The notes under the pieces were generated by a model, which searched no databases, was not told where the DNA came from, and saw only the letters and a list, made by a program, of their open reading frames with translations. The position numbers and the translations under genes are program-made. This document shows, piece by piece, positions 22,827-31,724 of a stretch of DNA of 47,870 bases (position 1 is the first letter of the stretch; each line of letters begins with the position of its first letter). Source of the DNA: Pseudomonas marginalis (GTDB lineage Bacteria > Pseudomonadota > Gammaproteobacteria > Pseudomonadales > Pseudomonadaceae); the NCBI RefSeq assembly GCF_001645105.1, contig NZ_LKEG01000035.1, forward strand, positions 22,941 to 70,810, read 5' to 3'.

Positions 22827-24215
22827 ATGGGATTTGCTCAAGACAAAATCGAAGCATTACCTGCGGTCAATCGTGTGCCAAAAGGTGCAGGTGCAGCCTC
22901 CTGGGGTGCGATGGCTCTTTTGTGGCTCGTGTATGCCATGGATGCCAACTCCCGCCAGATGTTCTTTATGGTATTGCCCTCCATCACCAGCGAGTTCAAG
23001 ACAAGCGCTGAGCTGACTGGACTGCTTGCCGCGTTCATCACGATCGCTACATCTTTGATAGCCGTGCCTTGCATGATTTGGGCTGATAAAGGCGGTCAGG
23101 GATGGATGCGAAAATACCGCCATCTGCCAATCGTGATTGCTTACACGCTATTCACCTTTCTGACCGGCCTCAATTTCTTGACTGGCTCGCTTGGAGTGCT
23201 TGTCGCGCTGCAAGTGATGTCTCACGCATTTGGCGGTGCTGGCGAAGCCATCGAAGTCACCTCCTTGTCTGAGTGGTGGTCGAAGGAACGCCGTGGTTTC
23301 GCCCTAGGACTTCATCACACCGGATACCCTTGGGGCACATTGATCGGTGGCTTGGCGATCAGTGCTCTACTCCACGCTTATGGCCCGGAAAATTGGCGCT
23401 TGGCATTCCTGCTTTTCCCTGTACCGATGATCATCATCTTTTCGGTCTACTGGTGGTTCAGTACGAAGAAGCGTTACGAGTCTTTTGTTGAACACGCTCA
23501 AGCCGTGGGTGAGACCCCTCCATCAATGGAAGCGGTACAAGGTGTGGTGGAGGTGCCCAAAGGCGCGTTCAAGTCGGCAATGAAAAATCCGAACATCTCC
23601 GCTATCGCTCTAATCTCGATGTTTGCAATCGTTGGCTACTTCGGCATCAGCTTCTGGCTACCTCAGTACCTGGCCTTTGTTGCCCATTACAACTTCGCAG
23701 AGGCAGCTGCTTACTCGGTGCTCTTCACGATCACCGGTGGTATCGGCCAGATCGTTTGGGGATGGATTTCAGACCGTGCAGGCCGAAAACTATGCCTGGT
23801 GCTTGTTTTCGCGTGGCTTGCGGTGGGCATGTACCTCTTCAAATACTCATCCGTCAGTCTGACTTGGCTTATCGCGATTCAGTTGTTTGCTGGGTTCGCG
23901 ATGAACGCGCCCTACACGTTGCTGTATGCCATTGCGTTTGACTCTGCGAAGCAAGGCACGACTGGCCTGGCGGGCTCAATCGTCAACGTCGGTATTTACG
24001 CCGGTGGCTTTGGGCCATTCGTGATCGGGATGTTCATCGGCGCAGGTGGTGGCTTTGAGCAGGCTGCGGGCTACAACTACGCGCTCTACTTTATCTCCGG
24101 TCTCATGGTACTGGCGGCCATCATCACCATTTTCTTCACCCGAGAAACTACCGGCTGGTTCCTTAAGTACGACAAGGCGCTGGTATCGAAGTCCTCTTGC
24201 AACATGGGTTTGTAA
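22827..24215 (+). CDS. MFS transporter
   Basis: A 462-residue inner-membrane transporter with 12 hydrophobic segments and a central cytoplasmic loop around residues 205-245 (TKKRYESFVEHAQAVGETPPS). The start has CGGAGA seven bases upstream. Helix 1 has WLVYAMDANSRQMFFMVLPSITSEF, resembling metabolite importers rather than drug exporters. It is followed after 65 bp by the SCP2-like/hydrolase fusion, with which it probably forms an operon, so import of a hydrolysable substrate is a reasonable inference. Confidence 0.85.
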   Translation: MGFAQDKIEALPAVNRVPKGAGAASWGAMALLWLVYAMDANSRQMFFMVLPSITSEFKTSAELTGLLAAFITIATSLIAVPCMIWADKGGQGWMRKYRHLPIVIAYTLFTFLTGLNFLTGSLGVLVALQVMSHAFGGAGEAIEVTSLSEWWSKERRGFALGLHHTGYPWGTLIGGLAISALLHAYGPENWRLAFLLFPVPMIIIFSVYWWFSTKKRYESFVEHAQAVGETPPSMEAVQGVVEVPKGAFKSAMKNPNISAIALISMFAIVGYFGISFWLPQYLAFVAHYNFAEAAAYSVLFTITGGIGQIVWGWISDRAGRKLCLVLVFAWLAVGMYLFKYSSVSLTWLIAIQLFAGFAMNAPYTLLYAIAFDSAKQGTTGLAGSIVNVGIYAGGFGPFVIGMFIGAGGGFEQAAGYNYALYFISGLMVLAAIITIFFTRETTGWFLKYDKALVSKSSCNMGL

Positions 24216-24280
24216 CGAACCGATCGTACCTGCACTTACAAGAAAATCCCCTTGGGGATTGATAAAGCTAGGAGAAAGTC

Positions 24281-25501
24281 ATGACCCTTATTAAAGATGC
24301 CAAATGGTTGAGCCAATTCGCCGACGAGTTAAACGGTGATGCTGATTGGACTGCCGCTGCTCGCTATTTTGATGGGCGCATTCAATTCAAGCACAGCACA
24401 GGTTTCTCAACGCTTGCGGTTCTCGCCGGTAAAGTCGTTGCGGTTTACCCGGAAGGAAGCCCGTTGGGCGCTGACATCATCGTGTCTGGTGCTGATGATG
24501 AGTGGCAGCGCGTTCTTGACGGAAAGATCGACTGGTTTGAAGCGTTGTCCCCTGGATTGGGAAAACTTGAGCTTGAGGGCAACGTGGTCGCTGCATGGCA
24601 GTACGTAGATGTGATGGCCCGCGCGTTCGACGCAATGAAGCGTGTAGGGAAAGCCAATAATAACCCACCAGTCTCGTACTCTCCCGGGCCTAAGCCGTCG
24701 GAGAAAGAGACGGTAGGACGGTACATTACTGTTGATGGAATTCGCGTTTACTACGAAGAATCAGGGGAGGGGCGTCCACTCGTTTGCTTCCACGCAGCAT
24801 CACAAGATTCTCTGATGTATAGGCACGTCCTGGACGGTCTCTCAGATGAGTTCCGCGTCATCGCAATTGACGCCCCCGGGCACAGCAAATCAGAGCTACC
24901 CGAATCAGGCCCATTCCACAGCCTCACTCGCCATGCGGAGTTCAATGAGCACCTTATGGAGGCCTTGGGACTTGAGAAACCCGCCATCATGGGATGCTCG
25001 ATGGGTGGCAATCTGGTGCTGGAATTGGGGGCACGTCGGCCCGATGCGTACAGCGCGATCATTTCAGCTGAAGGGGCAGATTTTACCCCGACGGTTTCCG
25101 AGTTCTTCCTCGATATGTTGCTCATGAATGGGCCAGAGATCATCGGTGCCTGGTCTCGTTCGATGACGGGCAATCGCACTCCACCAGATCGTGCGAGGGA
25201 GGTGGTGTGGCAGATCTCGCGAACCACGCCGCAGGTGATGAAGGGTGACCTCACAGGCTATGCGAACTTTGATCAGCGGCAACAAGTTGGAAAGATCAAA
25301 GCGCCTGTTTTACTTCTGCGCGGTGACGCGGATTGGTTGGTGTACCAAGAGAAGGTTGAGGAGACAGCATCTCGCATTCCCGGCAGTAAGATCGCCGTGC
25401 TCGCAGGTACTGGCCACTATCCAATGACTGAGAACCCATTGGAGTTCTGTGACACGGTACGCGCTTTCCTTCGTGAAGCGGGTCACGGCCACGCAGGCTG
25501 A
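24281..25501 (+). CDS. SCP2-like domain fused to an alpha/beta hydrolase
   Basis: A 406-residue two-domain protein. Residues 1-122 look like an SCP2-type lipid-binding domain: FDGRIQFKHSTGFSTLAVLAGKVVAV, a tryptophan-containing helix DDEWQRVLDGKIDWFEAL and a final helix with MARAFDAM. A proline-rich linker leads to an alpha/beta hydrolase (about 145-400) with nucleophile S240 in GCSMGG, a candidate acid at D349 or D351 in RGDADWLV and H379 in GTGHYP. SCP2 domains bind hydrophobic ligands, so the fusion may capture an aromatic or lipid-like ester or 1,3-dione for hydrolysis. The ribosome binding site is TAGGAGAAAG. It probably shares a transcript with the MFS gene. Confidence 0.78.
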   Translation: MTLIKDAKWLSQFADELNGDADWTAAARYFDGRIQFKHSTGFSTLAVLAGKVVAVYPEGSPLGADIIVSGADDEWQRVLDGKIDWFEALSPGLGKLELEGNVVAAWQYVDVMARAFDAMKRVGKANNNPPVSYSPGPKPSEKETVGRYITVDGIRVYYEESGEGRPLVCFHAASQDSLMYRHVLDGLSDEFRVIAIDAPGHSKSELPESGPFHSLTRHAEFNEHLMEALGLEKPAIMGCSMGGNLVLELGARRPDAYSAIISAEGADFTPTVSEFFLDMLLMNGPEIIGAWSRSMTGNRTPPDRAREVVWQISRTTPQVMKGDLTGYANFDQRQQVGKIKAPVLLLRGDADWLVYQEKVEETASRIPGSKIAVLAGTGHYPMTENPLEFCDTVRAFLREAGHGHAG

Positions 25502-25516
25502 AAGATCTGATTGAGG

Positions 25517-25541
25517 AGCCCGCTCGTCAGGCGGGCTTTTC
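25517..25541 (+). terminator. Rho-independent terminator of the MFS/hydrolase operon
   Basis: AGCCCGC and GCGGGCT arms followed by TTT, 16 bp after the stop. Confidence 0.85.
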
Positions 25542-25823
25542 TGCGTTTATTGAACGCGAAGGTTCAATCCCGAAAAAAGCCTTTTCTATTCCCGCACAAA
25601 AACCTAATGCGCGCCGACCCACTGAGGCTCAGGCCGTTGCGGGAGCTATCTCGACCCTCGAATCCCTTCCATAGCCGATCGTCAGACAATCAAAATTATT
25701 TTCTTGTGATCTGTGATCACAGTGGATAGCATCTGTCTCAGAGCGAACATCTGAGCGTCAGCATTGTTCACCAACCGCTCAAACGATTACTCCTAAACAT
25801 AAATACAAAATTTGGAGAACATC
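25542..25823. other. Intergenic region holding the GntR-regulated promoter
   Basis: No gene is seen. The right half is AT-rich and contains the operator at 25711-25722 upstream of the 3-hydroxyacyl-CoA-dehydrogenase-type gene. Confidence 0.6.
25711..25722. promoter_or_regulatory. GntR operator site 1
   Basis: CTGTGATCACAG, a perfect palindrome, lies 102 bp upstream of the first gene of the catabolic operon. The core TGTGATCAC recurs at 31605 and 32599. Confidence 0.75.
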
Positions 25824-26786
25824 ATGCGAAGTACAACTCCATCTGCGACCGAGCGTGGCCCCATTGCAATCGTTGGCGCAGGCCTGATTGGGAGAGCTTG
25901 GGCGATTGTTTTTGCTCGGGCGGGACATCCGGTGCGTTTACACGACATGGATCTGCAGACAATGCAGGACAGCCATGCCTACATCGAAGCGAGACTTAAC
26001 GAGCTCGCAGAGTTTGATCTTCTCAATGACGCCCCCCTCACCGTGCTGGCACGCATTACTTGCGTTCCCGACTTGGCTGATGCGCTACGTGATGTGGTGC
26101 TCGTACAGGAAAACGTTCGGGAAACGGTGGAGGCGAAAATCGACATTTTCAGTCGAATGGATGTGTTGGCGCCCAAGGACGCGATTCTTGCCAGTTCAAC
26201 TTCATGGTTACCGGCCTCCGAGTTCACTAAAGATCTACCAGGTCGGGGGCGCTGCGTAGTTGCACACCCTACCAACCCACCTTACTTAGTTCCTCTTGTG
26301 GAGCTTTGCCCTGCGCCGTGGACAGAATCTGAAGTGATGATTCGAGCGCATGAGATCTACACCGCAGCAGGGCAGAGCCCTGTCGTTTTATCCCGAGAGA
26401 TCCACGGCTTCTTGTTGAACCGAGTCCAAGCAGCAGTCCTCAACGAATGCTTCAAATTGCATGAGGAAGGCTTTGCTAGCTCTGAGGATATTGATCGGGT
26501 ACTCAAAGATGGACTCGCCCTCCGCTGGTCATTTATGGGCCCCTTCGAAACCATCGATCTCAACGCCCCTGCCGGCGTATCTGACTATGCCAAACGCTAC
26601 GGTCAGCAAAATCGCGAAACGATCAATTCCGAAAATGCTTTTGACTGGTCGGAATCAGCAGTCGCCCGAGTACATGACGAGCGCCGCCAAAAACTTGAAC
26701 TTGAAGGCATTGCATTGCGATCCGCTTGGCGTGACCGCCGCCTTATGGCTCTCGCTGCGCACAAGCGTCAAGCACCAAATTCCTGA
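25824..26786 (+). CDS. 3-hydroxyacyl-CoA dehydrogenase-family oxidoreductase
   Basis: A 320-residue NAD-dependent dehydrogenase of the 3-hydroxyacyl-CoA dehydrogenase/lambda-crystallin group. The N-terminal Rossmann motif is GAGLIGRAWAIVFARAGH, with an aspartate after strand 2 (VRLHDMD) indicating NAD. The catalytic region reads VAHPTNPPYLVPLVE, with the histidine-glutamate pair. The C-terminal helical domain has GFLLNRVQAAVLNE. Close relatives include L-gulonate 3-dehydrogenase and L-carnitine dehydrogenase, which turn a free 3-hydroxy acid into a 3-keto acid. That fits the BKACE gene 50 bp downstream. I chose the ATG with GGAG eight bases upstream. Confidence 0.88.
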   Translation: MRSTTPSATERGPIAIVGAGLIGRAWAIVFARAGHPVRLHDMDLQTMQDSHAYIEARLNELAEFDLLNDAPLTVLARITCVPDLADALRDVVLVQENVRETVEAKIDIFSRMDVLAPKDAILASSTSWLPASEFTKDLPGRGRCVVAHPTNPPYLVPLVELCPAPWTESEVMIRAHEIYTAAGQSPVVLSREIHGFLLNRVQAAVLNECFKLHEEGFASSEDIDRVLKDGLALRWSFMGPFETIDLNAPAGVSDYAKRYGQQNRETINSENAFDWSESAVARVHDERRQKLELEGIALRSAWRDRRLMALAAHKRQAPNS

Positions 26787-26836
26787 CGGCATCACCTCAT
26801 CCTGAACATCAAAATAAAAGTAACCAGGAGGTCACC

Positions 26837-27763
26837 ATGGCTCGTAAAGTCATCATCACTTGCGCGGTCACCGGCGCAATTCATACACCTTCCATGTCCC
26901 GTTACCTGCCGGTAACACCAGGTCAAATTGCCGAAGCGGCGATTGGTGCCGCTGAGGCTGGCGCCTCAATTGTTCACCTACATGCTCGTAACCCAATTGA
27001 TGGCAGCCCCTCTCAGGATCCGGAACTGTTTAAGCAGTTTCTGCCGGCTATCAAAGAGGCTAGCGATGTGGTGATCAACCTGACTACAGGTGGCGCACCG
27101 ACAATGTCGCTTGAAGATCGACTTCGTCCAGCACATCAGTTCAAACCGGAAGTGGCCTCACTGAACATGGGCACGATGAACATGGGTCTTTACCCAATGC
27201 TCAATCGGTTTAAGGAGTTCAAACACGCTTGGGAGGAACCATACCTCGCCGGCAGCCATGACCGCATTTTCAAAAATACATTTACCGACATAGCCCACAT
27301 CCTCGAGTCATGCAGTGAGAACGGTACCCGTTTTGAAATCGAATGCTATGACATTGGGCATCTCTACACCGCTGCACATTTCATTGATCGTGGCCTCATC
27401 AAACCTCCGTTTTTGATCCAATCGGTTTTCGGCATTTTGGGCGGTATCGGCGGTCACCCTGAGGATGTCCTGCATATGCGGCGCACAGCTGATCGTCTCT
27501 TCGGAGATGACTATCAGTGGTCGGTTCTTCCTGCAGGAAAGCAGCAGATGAGCATTGGTGCTCAATCAGCCACGCTTGGAGGACACGTGCGTGTGGGTCT
27601 TGAAGACTCGCTTTGGGACGGGCCGGGTCAATTGGCAAAAAGCAATGCCGATCAAGTTTCGCGCATGCGCAAAATTCTCGAAGGGCTTTCACTTGAAGTG
27701 GCGACACCTGCTGACGCGAGGGAAGTCCTGAAGCTCAAAGGTGGCGATAACGTCAATTTCTAA
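26837..27763 (+). CDS. BKACE family beta-keto acid cleavage enzyme (DUF849)
   Basis: A 308-residue TIM-barrel zinc enzyme of the BKACE family (formerly DUF849), which condenses a beta-keto acid with acetyl-CoA and releases acetoacetate plus a new CoA ester. Visible signatures are IITCAVTGAIHTPSMS at the N-terminus, the zinc pair in SIVHLHAR, VINLTTGG, the conserved SLNMGTMN strand and GGHVRVGLED at the C-terminus. The preceding dehydrogenase would supply the 3-keto acid. The side-chain specificity cannot be read, but neighbouring dehydratase and ACS-type transporter genes point to a polar hydroxylated acid. Its start has CCAGGAGG upstream. Confidence 0.9.
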   Translation: MARKVIITCAVTGAIHTPSMSRYLPVTPGQIAEAAIGAAEAGASIVHLHARNPIDGSPSQDPELFKQFLPAIKEASDVVINLTTGGAPTMSLEDRLRPAHQFKPEVASLNMGTMNMGLYPMLNRFKEFKHAWEEPYLAGSHDRIFKNTFTDIAHILESCSENGTRFEIECYDIGHLYTAAHFIDRGLIKPPFLIQSVFGILGGIGGHPEDVLHMRRTADRLFGDDYQWSVLPAGKQQMSIGAQSATLGGHVRVGLEDSLWDGPGQLAKSNADQVSRMRKILEGLSLEVATPADAREVLKLKGGDNVNF

Positions 27764-27874
27764 GCGCGGGCACTCACCCCCCGTAAAGTCTATCTAGAGG
27801 ATATTTTGATAATTAAAGGTCGCGGCACAAAACCCGCGCCTTAGCAACTTATCCTCATGAGGAGAAAATTAAAC

Positions 27875-29245
27875 ATGTTAGCTACGACCCATACAAAAAC
27901 ACAAAAGGGACAGTCGCTGAACGCTTTAATGTTTCGCAAACTAATGCCGATGTTAATCTTTGCTTACGTTATAAGCTTTCTAGACAGAACTAACATTTCA
28001 CTTGCCAAAACACACATGGCAGTAGACTTGGGTATTTCCGCTGCCGCCTACGGTTTTGGTGCAGGGCTCTTCTTCCTTACCTATGCACTCATGGAGGTAC
28101 CCAGTAACCTGATCATGCACCGGGTAGGTGCCCGACTCTGGATCACCAGGATCATGATCACCTGGGGGTTGTTGTCTGCCGGTATGGCCTTCATTACCGA
28201 TGAGACTACGTTTTACATTGCCCGCGCGCTACTGGGCGCAGCTGAAGCCGGATTGTTCCCAGGTGTAATGCTCTATTTAACCTACTGGTTTGGTCGTGAG
28301 CAAAGGGCACGAGCCAGTGGCTATTTTCTAATCGGGGTCTGTCTCGCGAATATCATTAGCGGGCCGGTTGGCGGGCTGCTGTTAGAGATGGATGGAATCT
28401 GGGGTTGGCACGGCTGGCAGTGGCTGTTCTTCTTGGAGGGAATTCCAGCTGTTCTATTCTCCATCGTGATTTGGCGAAAGCTTCCGGATGGGCCATCTAC
28501 GGCAAGTTGGCTATCAAAGGAACAAGTCACTGAAGTAGAGCAAGTTCTGAAGAAAGAACATGATGAAGAAATCGCCTCCGGCAATGTAGGTCATTCTTTT
28601 AAGGGCGTTCTTAAAATCCCTCAGATTTGGCTTGCGATCGCGGTGTACTTCCTCCACCAAGTTAGTGTGTATTCGGTAATTTTCTTCTTGCCGGGCATCA
28701 TTGGCACGTACGGAGGCTTGTCATCGTTACAAATAGGATTGTTAAACTCAATCCCATGGATCGCAGCAGCACTCGGGGCAGCGTTTCTTCCAAAGTATGC
28801 AACTACTCCGAAAATTTCACGCAAAATAATGTTCGGTGGGCTGCTCCTGATGTCGGCTGGATTGACCCTCGCGGCCTTTACCACTCCACTGATAGCTCTA
28901 ATAGGATTCACTCTTACGGCATCAATGTTTTTCGTTGTTCAGCCTGTGATATTCCTCTTTGCCAGTTCAAGACTGGCGGGAGCAGGTATGGCGGCGGGTC
29001 TGGCGTTAGTGAATACCTTTGGTATTACTGGTGGTTTCTTCGGCCCTTCACTTCTGGGCTTCGTTGAACAAACTACTGGGAGCACGAAGAATGGGCTCAT
29101 TATTGTAGCGGCTCTTTTAACGCTCGCGGCATTCCTGAGTCTGAAACTACGTCAGGCACAAGAAACGATTACTACAAAAACGCGGGACAACATTGTATTG
29201 CCCCAGGCTGCGCCGTGTATTACTGATAATGCGAGGACAAAATGA
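27875..29245 (+). CDS. MFS transporter, anion:cation symporter (ACS) type
   Basis: A 456-residue 12-helix transporter of the anion:cation symporter family, whose members import organic anions such as tartrate, galactonate and glucarate with protons. The signature helix 1 is SFLDRTNISLAKTHMAVDL, and GFGAGLFFLTYALMEVPSNL follows. I chose the ATG at 27875 because AGGAGA lies ten bases before it; the longer frame starts at 27857, within that binding site. Its stop overlaps the start of the dehydratase gene (ATGA), indicating coupled translation. It is the likely importer of the acid degraded by this operon. Confidence 0.88.
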   Translation: MLATTHTKTQKGQSLNALMFRKLMPMLIFAYVISFLDRTNISLAKTHMAVDLGISAAAYGFGAGLFFLTYALMEVPSNLIMHRVGARLWITRIMITWGLLSAGMAFITDETTFYIARALLGAAEAGLFPGVMLYLTYWFGREQRARASGYFLIGVCLANIISGPVGGLLLEMDGIWGWHGWQWLFFLEGIPAVLFSIVIWRKLPDGPSTASWLSKEQVTEVEQVLKKEHDEEIASGNVGHSFKGVLKIPQIWLAIAVYFLHQVSVYSVIFFLPGIIGTYGGLSSLQIGLLNSIPWIAAALGAAFLPKYATTPKISRKIMFGGLLLMSAGLTLAAFTTPLIALIGFTLTASMFFVVQPVIFLFASSRLAGAGMAAGLALVNTFGITGGFFGPSLLGFVEQTTGSTKNGLIIVAALLTLAAFLSLKLRQAQETITTKTRDNIVLPQAAPCITDNARTK

Positions 29246-30768
29246 AGAGTACATCCCTGGCACTTAAACTACATCCCGACGATAATGTTGCAATCGCACG
29301 CGCTTCGATACCTCAAGGAACCGTGGTTGCGGAGTTCGGTAATATCGTGGTGCTCGCCGATGTGCCCGCAGCGCACAAAATCGCCCTTGCACACGTAAAC
29401 CCAGGTGATCCTGTTCTGCGTTATGGCCAGATCATTGGCTTTGCTACTAAACCCATTGAGCCAGGCGATTACGTGCATACGCACAATCTGGAGATGGCTA
29501 CGTTCGAGCGAGACTACGCGTTCGGCGAGGATGCCAAAGTCGCGTCGCCTGCAGCCTCTCCTGTGACATTCCAAGGTTTCGTCCGCGCTGACGGGCGAGT
29601 AGCAACTCGAAACTACATTGGTGTAGTGAGCACTGTGAACTGCTCCTCCACTGTTACCAAAATGGTGGTTGAACACTTCTCGCGAAACGGTGTGCTGGAT
29701 GCTTACCCAAACGTGGACGGTGTGGTGCCGATCACCCACAGCTTCGGTTGCTGTATAGAGCACAATGGCGAGGGGGTGAACCAACTGCGGCGCACGCTAG
29801 GCGGGTTCATCAAGCACGCCAACTTCGCTGGCGTGGTTGTCATCGGCCTTGGCTGTGAAGCAAATCAGATGGGTGCGCTGTTCATGGCCCAGGGCATTGA
29901 GACCGGCAAGCTTATCGCTCCCGTGGTCATCCAAGACGTTGGCGGAACCCGTAACGCGGCGGATGCCGCCATTGCCGCCGTGGAATCGATGCTGCCGGTT
30001 GCCAACGAGTGCCGACGCGAGCCGGTCTCGGCCAAGCACCTCACGGTGGCGCTCCAGTGCGGCGGTTCAGACGGGTATTCAGGCATCACGGCCAACCCCG
30101 CCCTCGGCGTGGCTGTCGATATGCTCGTAGCGCAGGGCGGAACGGCCATCCTAAGCGAAACGCCCGAAATCTACGGCGCTGAACACCTCCTGACTCGCCG
30201 CGCGGCAACACGTGAGGTTGGCCAAGGTATCGTCGACCTTATCAAATGGTGGGAAAGCTACGCAGACCGCGAAAAAGGCAGCATCGATAACAACCCCACG
30301 CCTGGTAACAAGGCCGGCGGCCTGACGACCATTCTTGAAAAGTCTTTAGGCGCAGTTGCCAAAAGTGGCTCCTCAGCACTCATGGGCGTTTATCGTTACG
30401 CCGAGCCCATTACAGTCCGAGGCTTGGTGTTCATGGATGCGCCTGGCTACGACCCGATGGGAGCCACTGGCCAAATCGCCAGCGGCGCAAACCTCGTTGC
30501 GTTCACCACCGGACGCGGCTCGTGCTTTGGCGCCAAACCTGCTCCTTCGATCAAGCTTGCGACGAATACCAAAATGTACACTCGCATGAAAGATGATATG
30601 GACATCAACTGCGGGGATGTCATGGATGGCGATGCCACCCTTGAATCGAAGGGTAAAGAGATTTTCGACATGCTCATACGAGTGGCTTCTGGAGAAAAAT
30701 CTAAGAGCGAGGCGTTGGGCGTCGGCAATGAAGAAACAGTGCCTTGGATGATCGGCGCTCAAATGTAA
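29242..30768 (+). CDS. UxaA-family dehydratase (altronate/galactarate dehydratase type)
   Basis: A 508-residue enzyme of the UxaA/GarD family: an N-terminal SAF domain (about 1-95, with PGDPVLRYGQIIGFATKPIEPGDYVHTHNL) joined to the long catalytic part that starts at GFVRADGRVATRNYIGVVSTVNCS. The conserved CGGSDGYSGITANPALG and GRGSCFGAKPAPSIKLATNT segments are both present. Members dehydrate sugar acids to 2-keto-3-deoxy acids with an iron cofactor. The family call is strong but the substrate is open. It is the last gene of the operon and is closed by a strong bidirectional terminator. Combination with a BKACE enzyme is unusual. Confidence 0.88.
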   Translation: MKSTSLALKLHPDDNVAIARASIPQGTVVAEFGNIVVLADVPAAHKIALAHVNPGDPVLRYGQIIGFATKPIEPGDYVHTHNLEMATFERDYAFGEDAKVASPAASPVTFQGFVRADGRVATRNYIGVVSTVNCSSTVTKMVVEHFSRNGVLDAYPNVDGVVPITHSFGCCIEHNGEGVNQLRRTLGGFIKHANFAGVVVIGLGCEANQMGALFMAQGIETGKLIAPVVIQDVGGTRNAADAAIAAVESMLPVANECRREPVSAKHLTVALQCGGSDGYSGITANPALGVAVDMLVAQGGTAILSETPEIYGAEHLLTRRAATREVGQGIVDLIKWWESYADREKGSIDNNPTPGNKAGGLTTILEKSLGAVAKSGSSALMGVYRYAEPITVRGLVFMDAPGYDPMGATGQIASGANLVAFTTGRGSCFGAKPAPSIKLATNTKMYTRMKDDMDINCGDVMDGDATLESKGKEIFDMLIRVASGEKSKSEALGVGNEETVPWMIGAQM

Positions 30769-30780
30769 TAAGCGAGCGAA

Positions 30781-30816
30781 AAAAAAGAGGCGCCCTGATA
30801 CCAGGCGCCTCTTTTT
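30781..30816. terminator. Bidirectional terminator between uxaA-like and gntR genes
   Basis: GAGGCGCC and GGCGCCTC arms with A-tract and T-tract flanks, serving both the plus-strand operon and the convergent gntR gene. Confidence 0.92.
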
Positions 30817-30833
30817 GAAACATGTTGGTGGAG

Positions 30834-31553
30834 TTAATCAGCTTCGACAGGCTTGTGCGCATCGGCAACGATCAGCGCCCCTGTATTCAGGATAAACTCG
30901 GCAGCACTTTTGATGTCATCTTGCAGTGATTCACAGGCGGCAACGGAGTCACCCTTCTTTAAAGCATCAACCATCGCTGCGTGATGACTGGCTTGCACTC
31001 GCTGAACCACACGCTCAGTGCCAGATCGTAGGTCATAGTTGATGATAGGCCCTATTCTCAGCCACAGGGACTCAACTATCTGGAGCAGGATGGGCATGTC
31101 CGCCTGATTATAAATTGCGAAATGCAATTCTTTGTTCAGCGTAATCAGCCGTGACTCATCGGGAGCGCCTTTTGCAAACTCTGCGCAAAATGCCTCGTGT
31201 ATCTTTTCAATCTCAGCCAGCGCCTGCGAATCAACAAGCTCCGCAGCACGAGCTGCCGCTTGCCCCTCCAGATTCAACCGGATACTGGTGATTTCCCGGA
31301 ATTGGCTGACTGTCAGTACAGGAACGCGAATATATCGATTAGCCGCCATTTCAAGCGCTTGCTCAGCGACCAACCTGTGAACAGCCTCTCGCACTGGCAT
31401 GACGCTAACACCAAGAGCGTCCGCTATAGATCTGAGCGAGAGCTTTTCCCCAGGCATAACGCGTCCGCTTATCAGCAGATCACGCAGCTGGGCATAAACG
31501 TCCGCACTGAGAGTCTGGCGGATCATGGGGGTTACGAGTGTGGATAGGTTCAT
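30834..31553 (-). CDS. GntR/FadR-family transcriptional regulator
   Basis: A 239-residue GntR regulator of the FadR subfamily. The winged helix-turn-helix is SADVYAQLRDLLISGRVMPGEKLSLRSIADALGVSVMPVREAVHRL. The C-terminal FCD domain has three likely metal-site positions, in HFAIYNQAD and the SHHAAMVDAL helix. Ligands of FCD regulators are typically organic acids, which suits the catabolic operon. It is convergent with that operon and followed by the SDR gene on the same strand. An operator just upstream of its own start implies autoregulation, and matching operators precede the other two units. Confidence 0.92.
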   Translation of the reverse strand: MNLSTLVTPMIRQTLSADVYAQLRDLLISGRVMPGEKLSLRSIADALGVSVMPVREAVHRLVAEQALEMAANRYIRVPVLTVSQFREITSIRLNLEGQAAARAAELVDSQALAEIEKIHEAFCAEFAKGAPDESRLITLNKELHFAIYNQADMPILLQIVESLWLRIGPIINYDLRSGTERVVQRVQASHHAAMVDALKKGDSVAACESLQDDIKSAAEFILNTGALIVADAHKPVEAD

Positions 31554-31600
31554 GGCGAGAATTATAGGCAGGTTCGATCAGCCGGGATAGGAAAATGAGA

Positions 31601-31618
31601 CATCTGTGATCACGGATG
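31601..31618. promoter_or_regulatory. GntR operator site 2 (autoregulatory)
   Basis: CATCTGTGATCACGGATG, a palindrome with one mismatch, lies 48 bp upstream of the gntR start. Confidence 0.75.
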
Positions 31619-31724
31619 TGCCGGTATTGAAAGTGACGGAATTGGGGAGAAATGAGTTCTCTAGCACACGCACAACAAGCGTCTCGCTACCAAGGTCGGT
31701 GGCGAGACGTGTAGGTCTGACTAA

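Noticed and set aside
24751..25254. A 167-aa antisense frame within the hydrolase fusion
   Set aside because: It mirrors the codon bias of the real gene on the other strand and contains no recognisable domain.
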